From: Anomaloglossus baeobatrachus
Lineage: Eukaryota > Chordata > Amphibia > Anura > Aromobatidae
Assembly: GCF_048569485.1 (NCBI RefSeq)
Contig: NC_134354.1
Span: forward strand, 452,927,926 to 452,991,925
Reading direction: 5' to 3'
DNA: 64,000 bases
The translations under genes were made by a program, and so were the position numbers. Below, one piece after another: positions 58,501-64,000 of this stretch; the stretch's first letter is position 1; each line of letters begins with the position of its first letter. Under the pieces are notes generated by a model. That model had not been told where the DNA came from. It saw nothing but the letters and a program-made list of their open reading frames with translations, and searched no databases.

Positions 58501-61500
58501 GGCCGGAAGCTGCAGCAGCGGGGAGTCGGCAGGACCGGAGACCGAAGATCAGCACCACGGACAGAGATGCCAGGGACAGGTGAGCAGAAAGTTCCCGTTC
58601 TCCGTGTGTTATCACGGATAACACATGGAGAACACACGTGTGCCATACATAAAGCACACCGAGGACAATATGCACCTTTGACACGTCCGTGAAAAACGTG
58701 CCTAATTTTCACGGACGTGTAAAAGACGCCTTAAAATACTCTGAATTTATGGTGGCTTTCAATTTTTTATCAGCATGGCAAATTCAAAATTGGCAATTTT
58801 TGCCCACTCTTACTTACAGTAAAGCTCCAAATCTGTCATATTGTGATGTCATCTCCTTTGCAAGCAGCCTCTTCAGGTCACCCACATGCTTTCAATTGGA
58901 TTCAGGTCTGGGCTCTGGCTGGGCCATTCCAAAACTTTGATTGTTTTATTGATTTAGAGGTATGCTTGGGGTTACTGTCAAGCTGAAAGGTGACATTCAC
59001 AAACATTTTGATGCAAAATTTACTGATATTTGGAAGTGTTCAGAATTCCCTTCGACATAATTAAATCCCAATTTCCAGCCATTAAAAGCCGTGCTAAAGC
59101 ATAATGCTTCCACCATGCTTCACTGTGGATAGGGTGTTTTTTTTGGTGATACACAGTGTTGACTTGATGCCAAACGTACTTTTTGGAATTATGACCAAAA
59201 AGTTGTACACTGATTTCATCAGTCCATAACAAATTTTTCTACATTCTTTTGAAAAACTTGATGTAGGTTTTATCAAAACATACCAAGGCTTGAATATTTT
59301 TCTTTGTAAGAAAAGGCTTACTTCTTGCCACCCTATTCTTCAGGCCTGACATATCAAAAAAACTAGAGATTTGTTGTCACATGCAGTATACAACCAGTAC
59401 TTGCCAGAAATTCCTGCAGCTACTTCAATGTTGCTATAGGCCTTTTGTCAGCCTCCGATACTAATTTTCTTGTCTTTTCATACATTTTTGAGATACGTCC
59501 AGCTCTAGGTAATGTCACTGTTGTGCCACATGTAAGCTATTTCGTGATGACCGTATTCCCAGTGTTTTATCTGATAATGCTTTGGAAGTTTTTTTATACC
59601 CTTTTCCTGACATAACTTTTAACAATGAGATCCCTTTACTGTGTTGTAAGCTGTTTACAGACCATGGCTTTTGCTGTAAAATGCAACTAAGAAAATGTCA
59701 GGAAAATTCCAGTAGAACAGCTAAAAGCACTGTAAATGATGGCAGCTGTGTGCTGACTATTATTTAACATGAGTTTAAATGGGATTTGCTAATTCTGAAT
59801 GCAACCATATCTGCAATTATAAGACTGGGTTCACACTTATACAGTGACATTATTTTAGTTTTTTTTAGTTTTTTTGTCCCCTCTGAATGATTTCAGTTTG
59901 TTTCTCAATGGATTTGTACAGATTTTGAGTGTCATTAAAGGTGGAAAAAAAATTCTGTAATGATTCTTCTTGGTATGATTTTTTTACATGACAGAAATCT
60001 GGCATTTTTACAAGGGTGTTTTGAGCCCTGAAAAACCCTTCTGACTTCTGATTTGGGTATAAAGTATTATTGGGCCACAGGTACTAATTTATTATAATTC
60101 ATTTCCATTATGGGGTCAACATTATGGTGTCAAGAAACTTTGTATTACAGCTGTTACTCATACCATGTATGCTATGGTCACCACTTGGTATATGACAGAC
60201 TGCGCTCCAAGCTCCACCACACTTATCAAACCTGTAAATAAGAAAATAGAGAAACTGTGTAAGGCTATGTGCACACGCTGCGGATTTACCGCAGAATTTA
60301 CTGCTGATTTGCCGCGGATTTGCTACAGAAAATGTATCTAATATTTCTGCAGTCATTCCCCAGCAAATCCTATGGGTATAAAAAAAATGCTGTGCGCACA
60401 CTGCGTTCTTTGATACCTGCGGATTTACCCGCGGATTTTCCGCTGCGGCATTAATGAGCATGTCACTTCTTTTCCGCAGGTACCTACAGTTTTTGCCATA
60501 GATAATGGTAAAAATCCGCAGGGACCAACCTGCGGAAAGACCATGTCAAATCCGCACCAAACCGCGGCAAAACCACATGCGGATTTCGTTGCGGTTTTCG
60601 TGCGTTTTTTTAGCGCAGGTGCGGGATTCTTTAAGAGGGTCCGGATTTTCCTTGAGAAAAAGTCCATTTCTAGTGTGCACATGGCCTAAGAAGTAGGAAT
60701 ATTATGTAATGTTGAAAAAAAAAAATTGTTTAAAAGAACAGAGAGTCCTCAGTGGTTGATACCTTTTAATGGCTAACTGAAAAGATGGTAATAATTGCAA
60801 GCTTTCGAGACTACTCAGGTCTCTTCATCAGGCATGGTATAACACAAAATCTGCACTATTCTAAGTCCTGTTGTGTATAAATACGTGACTCTTCAGATTT
60901 TGTGTTATACCATGCCTGATGAAGAGACCTGAGTAGTCTCGAAAGCTTGCAATTATTACCATCTTTTCAGTTAGCCATTAAAAGGTATCAACCACTGAGG
61001 ACTCTCTGTTCTTTTAAACAATTTTTTTTTTTCTCTACTGGCTAACACGGTACAAAGATATATTTTACTTGTATGTAATGTTGGAAACTCATGACTTCTT
61101 TGTACCCTGTTAATAATTTACATTTAATTCCATTATATAAACATATTAATTAGTATTTTGTGTTGTTAGCATTCACTTTACAGTATGTTCTAGTTTAATA
61201 TCTACTAACCTACAAGGAAGCTGCCAATTTCATACGTCCACCATTCTATGCATACCATGAGCATACTGGGCACAGCCAGTGTTACGAAGGAATTCCAGTC
61301 TTGTAGACATTCTTTTGACCAACCTTCAAATGTAAGACATGATTATTCGGTTGATATCTGAAATCTTACTTGTCACCAATAACTTTATGTAACTTGATAA
61401 CTCATGCCATTATGTACCATGCATAAAATTTACTGACGTCATATAAAAGCTGCATGTAGTACTGATAATCACATATTGGAAGATCACTGCCATTTTCACA

Positions 61501-63279
61501 TAATCAAGTGAAAATGACATCATCTGCTTCTGTACTAGACTAGATGGATGCCTCTACAAGACTTCTCTATTCTACCCTTGTGAGGGTACAAATGTAATAA
61601 CATGGGTTGTGTGGCTGAGATTAGGGTTAAGGGACACTGCTGTGTGGTAAAACTGCTTGTTGGCGCAAGTTTCTGCCACATAACAGAGGCCACATTGAGA
61701 TAAAGCTATAAAATGAGGGTAGGTCCCGTGATGTTGCAATCGCTTTCAGCTGCGACCAGGCCCTTGTGATGGTGAGATTGAATAGGCATGCTTGTAGGTA
61801 ATAACTTGGTGTTATTTGCAAACACGTTAACTCATTCTTCCATACATATGGGTACTATTTGCGGCCACCTCACCATGAGACTATACTGTTAAAGGGTATT
61901 TGTCAACAGGTTTTTGCTATGGAATCTGAACTTGGCGGTAGAGATCCTGATTTCAGAGATGTGTCACATATTGGATTGATTGGTATAGTTTTCATAGAAT
62001 CCCTGGTGTCCTAGCTGTAGCAGTGGTTACAATGCTGAGCTCTGTATAACCCCGCCCATACCTTTAATTGGCAGCTTTCTGTGTATAATATATATTGTTA
62101 GCAAGTTGCCAATCAGTGGTGGGGGTATGGTTACACAGAGTAGCTGGTCTGGCTTGCACATGAGATCTAGTCCTGCAGTGGTAATCTCCTGATGATAAAA
62201 CACTCATTGCATTTAAACTACAGCAAGATGGTGAGCAAGTGATACATCTCTTGAATCAGTCTTCCTGTCCTATATATCATGTTGCCCTTAGATTTAATAG
62301 AAAAAACCTGATGACAGATTCCCTTTAAAGTAAGCTATTGCACCCACTTTAAACCAAGTTTAGCCACCATATGGGATTACAGTAATTATGTGACCAACTC
62401 TGAAGGAACTTCAGGAGAAAAATGTCATCATTTAAAAAGATTAAAGAGTCAGTAGGATTTCCATTGGCATGTTACCAAAATATTAAACAGTTCTGTTTCT
62501 AATCAACTAATAAGTCCCCATATAGGTATAAGCTACAGAGCCTTGAAGGAGGTTTATTAAAGGGAATCTGGAAGCAGGTTTTTGCTACCTCATCTGAGAA
62601 TAGCATGATGTAGACAAATAGACCTTGAATCCAAAGGTGTATCACTTAATTCACTGGGTGCAGTGATTCTGACACAATAAAAGTTTTTATATTTAGCATT
62701 GCAGCTAAGCTGAAAAAGCTAACCCCACCCACACCAGGCTATCTATATATAATGTCTACAGACAGTGAGTTGCTTATCACAGGAGACAGCATGTCAGACT
62801 ACCAGACACCAGGCAACATAGTCTGACCAATGATAACCTCCTGGTACTTAAACAATTTTGGTAAGTAAACAACAGCACAGAGCTTGGTAAGAGACACATC
62901 GCTAAAATCTGTGCTTTAACCTCTACAGAATGCTGTCTTCAGATTACATAGCAAAAACCTGTTGACAGATTTCCTTTAAAATTATCAAAATATTTAAAAT
63001 AAGGTTTCTAAAATATTCTATACATTATTACATCATATATCTTTAAACTGTAATAATAGCATTCATTCATATAATATTCACTTTGATGTTTATTTCAATG
63101 CAAATATTTTGGAATAATTGAGTTTATTTAATATTTACTAAATGTAGTATTTGAGCAGGAATCTTTAAAAAGCCATAGTACCTCCCCAAGTGTTTACATG
63201 TAGTTTCTTGACACGAATATACAGAAATAAAATCATAGCTTGAGAATACTGAGCAATAGTGTTAGCCCATGCCGATCCT
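32394..63279 (-). CDS. slc47a: MATE-family multidrug and toxin extrusion transporter (SLC47A-like), C-terminal 10 exons
   Basis: Minus-strand gene; ten exons give ~335 residues plus stop. MATE proteins of the SLC47A group exchange H+ for organic cations at the apical membrane of kidney and liver cells. The joined exons show SAWANTIAQYSQAMILFLY, ECLQDW, PSMLMVCIEWWTYEIGSF, VVELGAQSVIYQ, ASVRVGNALGAGNSEQAKKS, SLKNVFSYVFTSD, VIPVYLIFHVFECVA, GVLRGIGRQKIGA and a last hydrophobic helix (LTLALAIALLLTGVLVKVW). These match vertebrate MATE1/2 in order, including the Glu pair in EWWTYE, Glu in VELGAQS, and the extra C-terminal (13th) helix. The region equals roughly human MATE1 residue 215 to the end. 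Upstream exons lie beyond the window. SLC47A1 or SLC47A2 cannot be decided. The coordinates span introns. Confidence 0.93.
32756..32801 (-). CDS. slc47a: SLC47A-like exon (linker)
   Basis: 46 nt between CTCCAG and GTACTT: AQERAGMTGKEPIPS. The short polar cytosolic linker is poorly conserved in this family, but the position after NWKDIAIE and the phases (0 in, 1 out) support it. Confidence 0.75.
32880..33360. repeat. CA-rich repeat with (AT)n and a CCCGATGCGTTAGAATCGGG hairpin
   Basis: In the last intron. ACACACA/CCACACA-rich sequence at 32,950-33,240, (AT)n at 33,250-33,283, then a short inverted repeat CCCGAT...ATCGGG at ~33,331. The long frames are artefacts. Confidence 0.85.
33485..34247. 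mobile_element. TTA-target MITE (AAGAACGCACTTTGC ends)
   Basis: TTA at 33482-33484 and 34248-34250. Inverted ends GAACGCACTTTGC and GCAAAGTGCGTTC. Interior full of inverted AAAACGCA/TGCGTTTT words. Shares its right-hand TTA with the next MITE. Confidence 0.85.
34252..34823. mobile_element. MITE, TAA-target family (Harbinger-like), copy 3
   Basis: TAA at 34249-34251, start GCCTGCTTTACATGGGACGA, end CGTGCAAAGCCTGCAT followed by TAG. Shares internal blocks with 12501, 13441 and 54091 (CACCTCCTTCCTTCC, GCGACGTCACACGGCAGCC). Confidence 0.85.
34824..35409. other. Intron sequence, nothing recognised
   Basis: AT-rich; no exon, no clear element ends. Confidence 0.4.
35410..35795. mobile_element. TAA-target MITE, uninterrupted copy
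   Basis: TAA at 35407-35409 and 35796-35798. Ends GGGCTCATGCGCACG and CGTGCGCACGAGCCC inverted. This is the empty-site reference for the copy at 10663-12190 that contains a solo LTR. Confidence 0.9.
35925..35972. repeat. AT-rich microsatellite
   Basis: ATATATAATTATATAT-type repeats. Confidence 0.9.
36180..36572. mobile_element. TTA/TAA-target MITE (GGCCTCGTTCA ends)
   Basis: Preceded by TTA (36177-36179) and followed by TAA (36573-36575). Ends GGCCTCGTTCAGGCGTCC and GGACGTGTGAAAGAGGCC are inverted. Interior with CCGTGTGACATCCGTGTG repeats. Shares the TAA with the next MITE. Confidence 0.8.
36576..36864. mobile_element. TAA-target MITE (GGCTATGTGCCCACG ends)
   Basis: Ends GGCTATGTGCCCACGCTG and CGTGGGCACATAGCC inverted. 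TAA on the left and TAT on the right. Interior rich in CGCGGATTTT and AAATCCGC words. Same style as 40046, 40403 and 60263. Confidence 0.85.
36865..37882. other. Intron sequence, unclassified
   Basis: 37,210-37,870 is GC-richer and resembles repeat debris, with no coding signal. No exon. Confidence 0.35.
37884..39330. repeat. ~95-bp direct repeats around a solo LTR
   Basis: The block with CTCACATGGAGGGTCTGCAC and CCTCCATATTCT occurs at ~37,884-37,976 and again at ~39,240-39,335, on either side of the solo LTR. The host sequence was itself duplicated before or by the insertion. Confidence 0.75.
37987..39176 (-). mobile_element. Solo LTR (TGTGRCGCCC family), minus orientation, CATG duplication
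   Basis: 1190 bp. On the minus strand it begins TGTGGCGCCCTGG and ends CCGCGACA (TG...CA). CATG flanks it at 37983-37986 and 39177-39180. Shares the GGTGGCGTCAC block with the other copies. A fossil with no internal region. Confidence 0.88.
39336..40045. repeat. Unclassified repeat (relative of 1-620)
   Basis: 39,520-39,960 holds diverged versions of the blocks in 1-620 and 16,080-16,480 (ATCTAATGGATGCA, TTTTTAGGCTGGG). An ATTTATTTATAAATAATT palindrome is near 39,787. Non-coding. Confidence 0.55.
40046..40399. mobile_element. TTA/TAA-target MITE (GGCTATATGCCGACAATC ends)
   Basis: TTA at 40043-40045, TAA at 40400-40402. Ends GGCTATATGCCGACAATC and GATTGTGGGCACATAGCC are inverted. Directly abuts the next MITE through the shared TAA. 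Confidence 0.8.
40403..40825. mobile_element. TAA-target MITE (GGCCCTGTGTGCACTG ends)
   Basis: Ends GGCCCTGTGTGCACTG and TGTGTGCACAGGGCC inverted. Interior with ACCGCGGT and AAAACCGC words. TAA on the left; the right duplicate is not clear. Confidence 0.75.
40880..41990. repeat. ~320-bp tandem repeat, about three diverged units
   Basis: Blocks TCTAGTTTCCAAAATGGGGT, GGGGCCCTGCAAATG, TTCCAAAATTCAAAT and CCACATGTGG recur at ~40,915, ~41,237 and, more weakly, ~41,640. Each unit ends near a TCACTATACCCCTGAATAAA-like block. No exon; family not assigned. Confidence 0.8.
42222..42316 (-). CDS. slc47a: SLC47A-like exon (TM helix after GIKG)
   Basis: 95 nt: LWYGMILCGVFLSAFFTIYL then FRVNWKDIAIE, matching the MATE block LWSGI...LNWKK. 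Donor GAA|GTAAGT, acceptor ATAAAG|GG. The PLE at 42383-47051 ends ~66 bp upstream of this acceptor. Confidence 0.92.
42371..42382. repeat. 12-bp target-site duplication, left (PLE)
   Basis: ATCTTATAAGAG, repeated exactly at 47052-47063. It brackets the full-length PLE. Confidence 0.9.
42382..42677. repeat. Inverted terminal repeat of the PLE, left arm
   Basis: Reverse complement of 46667-46963 with very few differences. Ends exactly at the ORF start (ATG at 42678). Confidence 0.9.
42468..42504 (-). ncRNA. Hammerhead-like motif in the left PLE arm
   Basis: Minus strand: ATGATTA (5 of 7 match to CTGATGA), a stem II AGGGTGA...TTCACCT with one bulge, then GAAACGCGTTG. The core differs from the consensus, so self-cleavage is doubtful. 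The position in PLE terminal repeats is as known for PLE hammerheads. Confidence 0.4.
42678..44858 (+). CDS. PLE protein: reverse transcriptase with GIY-YIG endonuclease
   Basis: 726 residues, no internal stop. Copies element RNA into DNA at a nick made by its own endonuclease. N-terminal region, then IKKSDKGGSVVIMDK (92-105), YGLPKTHK (169-176) and MRPIVSGIG (183-191). RT motif A is TADVISLYTSIP (catalytic Asp 241), motif B GVSMGAKYSP (301-310), motif C RFIDDVIMVW (Asp 344-345). After RT: LDLRMT, LHAASHHPS. A Cys-containing segment FYHCARKQCKMCP (574-586) precedes the GIY-YIG core: SYIVYLAE (615-622), KYIGST (629-634), R641, KEH (643-645), EAWW with Glu 701 and GLN 715-717. All key residues are present, so activity is possible. 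The start may lie further upstream, but ATG 42678 sits at the arm boundary. Confidence 0.93.
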   Translation: MYKQMALLTLEELGDQYKLESPNGRDSAPSISNPDFYPLNERCEAIVNFQKNMERDLRLLHESGKNNNLSNLNVQQREALCQLEKNSDIIIKKSDKGGSVVIMDKADYIDWMRLLVSDTNTYVPVATDPTITINKKIHKLINEGASLGCYDKKYAERLKMNNPRTPILYGLPKTHKGENPPPMRPIVSGIGSAGERLGQWIDSVLQPLARRVPGYLRDTISVLNEVNDLKWQNTYGWITADVISLYTSIPQQIAIMAVQHHLAKYSNFDNEKISFIVEAIRFLMANNYFLFDSQFFIKKTGVSMGAKYSPSVANLVMSWWEEVYIYCDSNPFVECVVWYGRFIDDVIMVWAGGGSLVSDLTMYINNNPFNLKFKVDFQQHTVNFLDLRMTGLNTRLIETCTHRKQVSGNTILHAASHHPSHTIKAIPVGEMQRAHGNCNSQKNLQTEVDTISIRLKKRGYKEWMLNRAQKVVKSKINSTKTTTQTTTKKQPIANSAITLALRYSNQFADIRKIFFRNLTILKTDTTLKKILNNNCRVVAKKAMSLGDKLSPSDIKNKNKQSNLLGTNWLSLKGFYHCARKQCKMCPLTPKKITSFENSDASSSYAIKTFINCRSSYIVYLAECITCKLKYIGSTKRELHIRIKEHIYDVIHKKTSGGTSQLSKHFINKHQGTLDTLRVYGIEKIQKSHRGGNMEKLLCKREAWWIFKLKTTLPCGLNLRRDLMIFY
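44859..46666 (+). repeat. PLE 3' non-coding region with ~500-bp tandem duplication
   Basis: The segment starting ACAAATGCTAACTACAGGGT at ~45,179 is repeated from ~45,671 (ACAAATGCTAACTATAGGGT). Both contain GGCGCTTTGTGTTCTACCAT and end near AAAAAGTTTTT. A third partial copy begins ~46,310. A-rich tracts lie at 45,841-45,885 and 46,455-46,500. Confidence 0.85.
46667..46963. repeat. Inverted terminal repeat of the PLE, right arm
   Basis: Reverse complement of 42382-42677, including the hammerhead-like motif. Confidence 0.9.
46841..46877 (+). ncRNA. Hammerhead-like motif in the right PLE arm
   Basis: Plus-strand copy of the motif at 42468-42504: ATGATTA, stem II, GAAACGCGTTG. The arms are inverted, so transcription of the element in the ORF direction would give the motif in sense only at the 3' arm. 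Confidence 0.4.
47064..47877. other. Intron sequence, nothing recognised
   Basis: A short hairpin with GCCAAATCCTAACAGT facing ACTGTTAGGATTTGGC lies at ~47,199-47,243. Otherwise unremarkable, no exon. Confidence 0.45.
47878..48304. mobile_element. Palindromic MITE (AGGGAACCTGTCA ends)
   Basis: Ends AGGGAACCTGTCACTGGATG and CATCCAGTCACAGGTTCCCT inverted. Large internal palindrome (GATCTGCCCTACTCAGGGCAG; GATGACGYRG arms). Same family as the outer element at 10330-12325. A partial relative follows at ~48,330-48,412. Confidence 0.85.
48413..49008. other. Intron sequence, nothing recognised
   Basis: No element ends. The minus-strand frame 49098-48880 is the transporter exon read on into the intron in the wrong frame. 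Confidence 0.5.
49009..49141 (-). CDS. slc47a: SLC47A-like exon (GGVLRG region)
   Basis: 133 nt: CVSSGVLRGIGRQKIGAIIF, then AIGYYMLGLPVAAAVMFAAK, then QGIK. This is one of the most conserved MATE blocks (GGVLRG.G.QK.GA..N..GYY..GLP). Acceptor TTTGCAG|TGT, donor AAAG|GTATCA. Confidence 0.95.
49142..49810. other. Intron sequence, nothing recognised
   Basis: AT-rich, no element ends or exon. Confidence 0.5.
50098..50930. repeat. Foldback insertion inside the Tc1 element
   Basis: GAAAGCCAGCTAAACTCAAA at the left faces TTTGAGTTTAGCTGGCTTTC at the right. Arms of ~250 bp share CACTGCACTAAAAATTCCAA and TTTCTTGAGCTACCC. A third, direct copy of the outer arm starts at ~50,562. Family unknown; PLE-like architecture is possible. 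Confidence 0.75.
51429..51675. mobile_element. 247-bp insertion with 15-bp duplication (retroelement end fragment)
   Basis: TTCTTCCACATGTTT at 51414-51428 is repeated at 51661-51675, exactly bridging the transposase codons (MWKK). The insert carries GAAGGCACTCACCAG and AATCTTCAGGCAAAAA, which resemble PLE terminal sequence (compare CTTCAGGCAAAAAAATC at ~42,407). A 15-bp duplication suits PLE or LINE insertion. Confidence 0.75.
52486..52550. repeat. (AT)n microsatellite
   Basis: Alternating AT directly beside the Tc1 right end. Confidence 0.97.
52804..53058. mobile_element. hAT-type MITE with perfect 8-bp duplication
   Basis: 255 bp, ends TAGTGATAACCGAGCACTAC and GTAGTGCTCGCTCATCCCTA. The 8-mer GAAATAAT is duplicated at 52796-52803 and 53059-53066. 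Internal palindrome (CTTGAGTACCCAGGTATA / TATACTTGGGTACTCAAG). Non-coding. Confidence 0.9.
53537..53606 (-). CDS. slc47a: SLC47A-like exon (VIPVYLIFHVFE)
   Basis: 70 nt: EIAALVSDVIPVYLIFHVFE then CVA, aligning to the MATE1 block EIINLVSQVVPIYAVSHLFE. Acceptor TTCTAG|TG, donor GCA|GTAAGT. Confidence 0.93.
53889..53964 (-). CDS. slc47a: SLC47A-like exon (YVFTSD)
   Basis: 76 nt: LFIIIDIILLASLKNVFSYV then FTSD, one transmembrane helix followed by the conserved YxFTxD turn. Acceptor TTCACAG|CT, donor GATGG|GTAAGT. Phase is 1 in and 2 out, joining exactly to both neighbours. Confidence 0.93.
54091..54651. mobile_element. MITE, TAA-target family (Harbinger-like), copy 4
   Basis: TAA at 54088-54090 and 54652-54654. 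Ends AGCCTGCTTTACACGTTACG and GTAGCGTGTAAAGCGGGCT inverted. The interior shares GGGCGGAGATGAGCGGGA and CCCACCTCCTTCC with its sisters. Confidence 0.92.
54655..56108. other. Intron sequence, no element recognised
   Basis: No exon or terminal repeats found. A GTGTAAACACAGC segment at ~54,963-54,989 has splice-like borders but is not needed by the protein. Confidence 0.5.
56109..56560. mobile_element. Probable MITE rich in ATGCGAGT words
   Basis: Contains GTCATGCGAGTGTCATGC and inverted GCGATTTTTTTTTATCGC blocks, in the style of frog MITEs whose ends read CACACTTGCGAGT. The exact ends and target duplication are not clear. Confidence 0.5.
56633..56741 (-). CDS. slc47a: SLC47A-like exon (VRVGNALGAG)
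   Basis: 109 nt: IPFGIGMATSVRVGNALGAG then NSEQAKKSMKLAFLLT, the hallmark MATE motif. Acceptor GTATAG|ATT, donor ACAG|GTAATT. Confidence 0.96.
56742..57900. other. Intron sequence, nothing recognised
   Basis: No exon or element ends seen. Confidence 0.5.
57905..60045 (-). mobile_element. Degraded Tc1-like transposon, interrupted by a MITE
   Basis: Left end ~57,905-58,087 has ATGTCACCCACAATCTGCAC and AATTCAATTGAAAAATAAAC, typical Tc1 flank-of-TIR sequence. The minus strand codes transposase pieces such as MLWTDEISVQLFGHNSKKYV and HQKKHPIHSEAWWKH (59,232-59,020), the first Asp of the triad included. The right end at ~59,830-60,045 has GACTGGGTTCACACTTATAC and CATGACAGAAATCTGGCATT. The frame is broken many times. 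A TTA MITE lies at 58091-58730. Confidence 0.85.
58091..58730. mobile_element. TTA-target MITE inserted in the Tc1 element
   Basis: TTA at 58088-58090 and 58731-58733. Ends GGCCTCTTTCACACGTC and GACGTGTAAAAGACGCC inverted. Interior with many ACACGTGT/ACACGGG words. Younger than the host Tc1. Confidence 0.9.
60164..60231 (-). CDS. slc47a: SLC47A-like exon (VELGAQS)
   Basis: 68 nt: LISVVELGAQSVIYQVVTIA then YM. Contains the conserved Glu of VELGAQS. Acceptor TTTACAG|GT, donor ATG|GTATGA. Confidence 0.95.
60263..60686. mobile_element. TAA-target MITE (GGCTATGTGCACACG ends)
   Basis: TAA at 60260-60262 and 60687-60689. Ends GGCTATGTGCACACGCTGCG and AGTGTGCACATGGCC inverted. Interior with CCGCGGATTT and AAATCCGC words, as in 36576-36864. 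Confidence 0.92.
60799..60831 (-). ncRNA. Hammerhead-like motif, left arm
   Basis: Minus strand: CTGATGA (exact core), one extra A, stem II GAGAC/GTCTC with loop CTGAGTA, GAAA, then GCTT. The segment AAGCTT is self-complementary at the stem III position. Confidence 0.5.
60916..60948 (+). ncRNA. Hammerhead-like motif, right arm
   Basis: Plus-strand mirror of 60799-60831: CTGATGA, A, GAGAC...GTCTC, GAAAGCTT. The core and stem are intact in both arms, while surrounding sequence has drifted a little. Confidence 0.5.
61210..61323 (-). CDS. slc47a: SLC47A-like exon (ECLQDW...EWWTYE)
   Basis: 114 nt: WSKECLQDWNSFVTLAVPSM then LMVCIEWWTYEIGSFLV. Both Glu residues important for cation transport in mammalian MATE1 are present. 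Acceptor TTGAAG|GT, donor GTAG|GTTAGT. Confidence 0.96.
61889..62328. mobile_element. MITE with TTAAAGGG-type ends
   Basis: Ends TTAAAGGGTATTTGTCAACA (left) and TGACAGATTCCCTTTAA (right) are inverted. TTAA at both edges. Frogs have T2-type MITEs with TTAAAGGR targets; this may be a relative. Confidence 0.75.
62557..62979. mobile_element. MITE with TTAAAGGG-type ends, second copy
   Basis: Ends TTAAAGGGAATCTGGAAGCA and TTGACAGATTTCCTTTAA. Shares GCAGGTTTTTGCTA near the left end and AGCAAAAACCTG near the right end with 61889-62328. Confidence 0.75.
63182..63279 (-). CDS. slc47a: SLC47A-like exon (most upstream in the window)
   Basis: 98 nt: GSAWANTIAQYSQAMILFLY then IRVKKLHVNTWG. Acceptor TTTACAG|AGG, donor GGGGAG|GTACTA. 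It aligns with the vertebrate MATE block GSAAANAISQ...LFLYILGKKLH..TWGG. Earlier exons were not found in 63,280-64,000. Confidence 0.94.
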
Positions 63280-64000
63280 CTGTAAAAATAAATAAATAGA
63301 TTATCTTCCTAAAAAGAATCAAATATTACTCTATCAAAATATGGAGTTTACTGCCTTAGTCATGTTATTAAATAGCCTGGACAAGTGGGGTGTTGGTGCC
63401 ACCCTAGTATCCATGTTATATGCTACATCCCGCATAATCCACAAAATGATACAGCTTCATTGGTTGGCACACCTATATCTTAAAATGAATATGTACTTTT
63501 AAATTAGTGTTCTTTTTACGTTGATCTCATGGGTTTTGTTTCTTAGGGGCCGATTCATCAAAGTATACTTTTGTAAAACACTTCCAATATTTGCAAAATT
63601 TTCTAGCAATGATAAGCTGCACAAATGTTTAAGAAGCTGTGACAAAATGGGCTGAGATGGGGAGGAGTCGGGGCGGCATTTCTTGACATTTCTGGCAAGG
63701 CACACGCCACACAGAGAAGATGTGCCAAATTCATTAAGTGGCGTGCACCTCTTAGTGAATTTGGCTGTGTGATTTAGTCTCAATACTATCAGTTTTATAA
63801 TAGCAGATTTTCACTGCCTGACTAAGTGACCCAAGCATGTAGTCAGGCTAATCTGTGTAACCCATCTCCCACCACTGATAGACAGCATGTTGAACATGAA
63901 CAGTATACACTGAAAACTGCAAAACAGGGGTGTGGCATGGGTTATACAGCGCTCAGCATTGAGACCACTGCTACATCTACCGCATAGAAAACAGGGTTTT
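63280..64000. other. Intron sequence to the window edge
   Basis: No further transporter exon is recognised. At ~63,540-63,780 there is a repeat with GGCCGATTCATCAAAG and CCAAATTCATTAAGTGG words, probably a dispersed element. The frame over it is not a gene. Confidence 0.5.

Larger units (their letters stand above)
60735..61030. mobile_element. Foldback element with a hammerhead-like core in each arm
   Basis: Arms of ~120 bp, nearly perfect inverted repeats (AAAAGAACAGAGAGTCCTCA facing its complement; AAAAGGTATCAACCACTGAG; CAGTTAGCCATTAAAAGG). They surround an asymmetric spacer of ~60 bp (TCCTGTTGTGTATAAATACG). No ORF. Likely a non-autonomous PLE-related element. Confidence 0.8.

Noticed and set aside
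63499-63783. 94-codon minus-strand frame as an upstream transporter exon
   Set aside because: It shows no transmembrane pattern or MATE similarity and lies over a dispersed repeat.

Overview
This is a eukaryotic, intron-rich and repeat-dominated stretch, best explained as amphibian (probably frog) nuclear DNA. The reasons are the mixture of Tc1/mariner and hAT elements, many palindromic MITEs with TTA/TAA target duplications, Penelope-like elements (PLEs) with hammerhead-like ribozyme motifs, and solo LTRs. I recognise several of these repeat families from frog genomes, but no database was searched. There is no operon structure, CRISPR array or prokaryotic gene organisation.

Host gene: one protein-coding gene is clear. 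Ten exons on the minus strand, from 63279 down to 32394, encode the C-terminal ~335 residues and the stop codon of a MATE (multidrug and toxin extrusion, SLC47A) transporter. All splice junctions fit GT-AG and the codon phases carry through every intron. The N-terminal exons lie beyond the right edge. The introns hold a full-length PLE, two Tc1 elements, many MITEs and a solo LTR.

Left part (1-32 kb): no host exon was found. From the left it holds a tRNA-like sequence and a 1.1-kb CT tract. Next come a putative solo LTR, a broken minus-strand PLE with a ~57-bp minisatellite, and a hAT MITE with a perfect 8-bp target duplication. A three-deep nest of insertions follows at 10.3-12.3 kb, then TAA/TTA MITEs, one of which carries a solo LTR. 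After these lie a Tc1 fragment beside a PLE endonuclease fragment and PLE terminal sequence. At 22589-26005 sits a young LTR retrotransposon with 669-bp LTRs differing at about three positions. Its long minus-strand reading frame carries a cold-shock domain and no recognisable pol. Beyond it are TG-rich and other tandem arrays, and a recent duplication of ~0.75 kb.

Right part (32-64 kb): the SLC47A-like gene with its repeat-loaded introns. The most notable intronic item is a PLE (42383-47051) with a 12-bp target duplication, ~296-bp inverted terminal repeats and an uninterrupted 726-codon RT plus GIY-YIG ORF. It lies only ~66 bp upstream of a splice acceptor.

Most interesting: the LTR element that seems to have acquired a cold-shock domain, and a dispersed set of hammerhead-like motifs whose stem III is a self-complementary hexamer, as expected for ribozymes that act as dimers.
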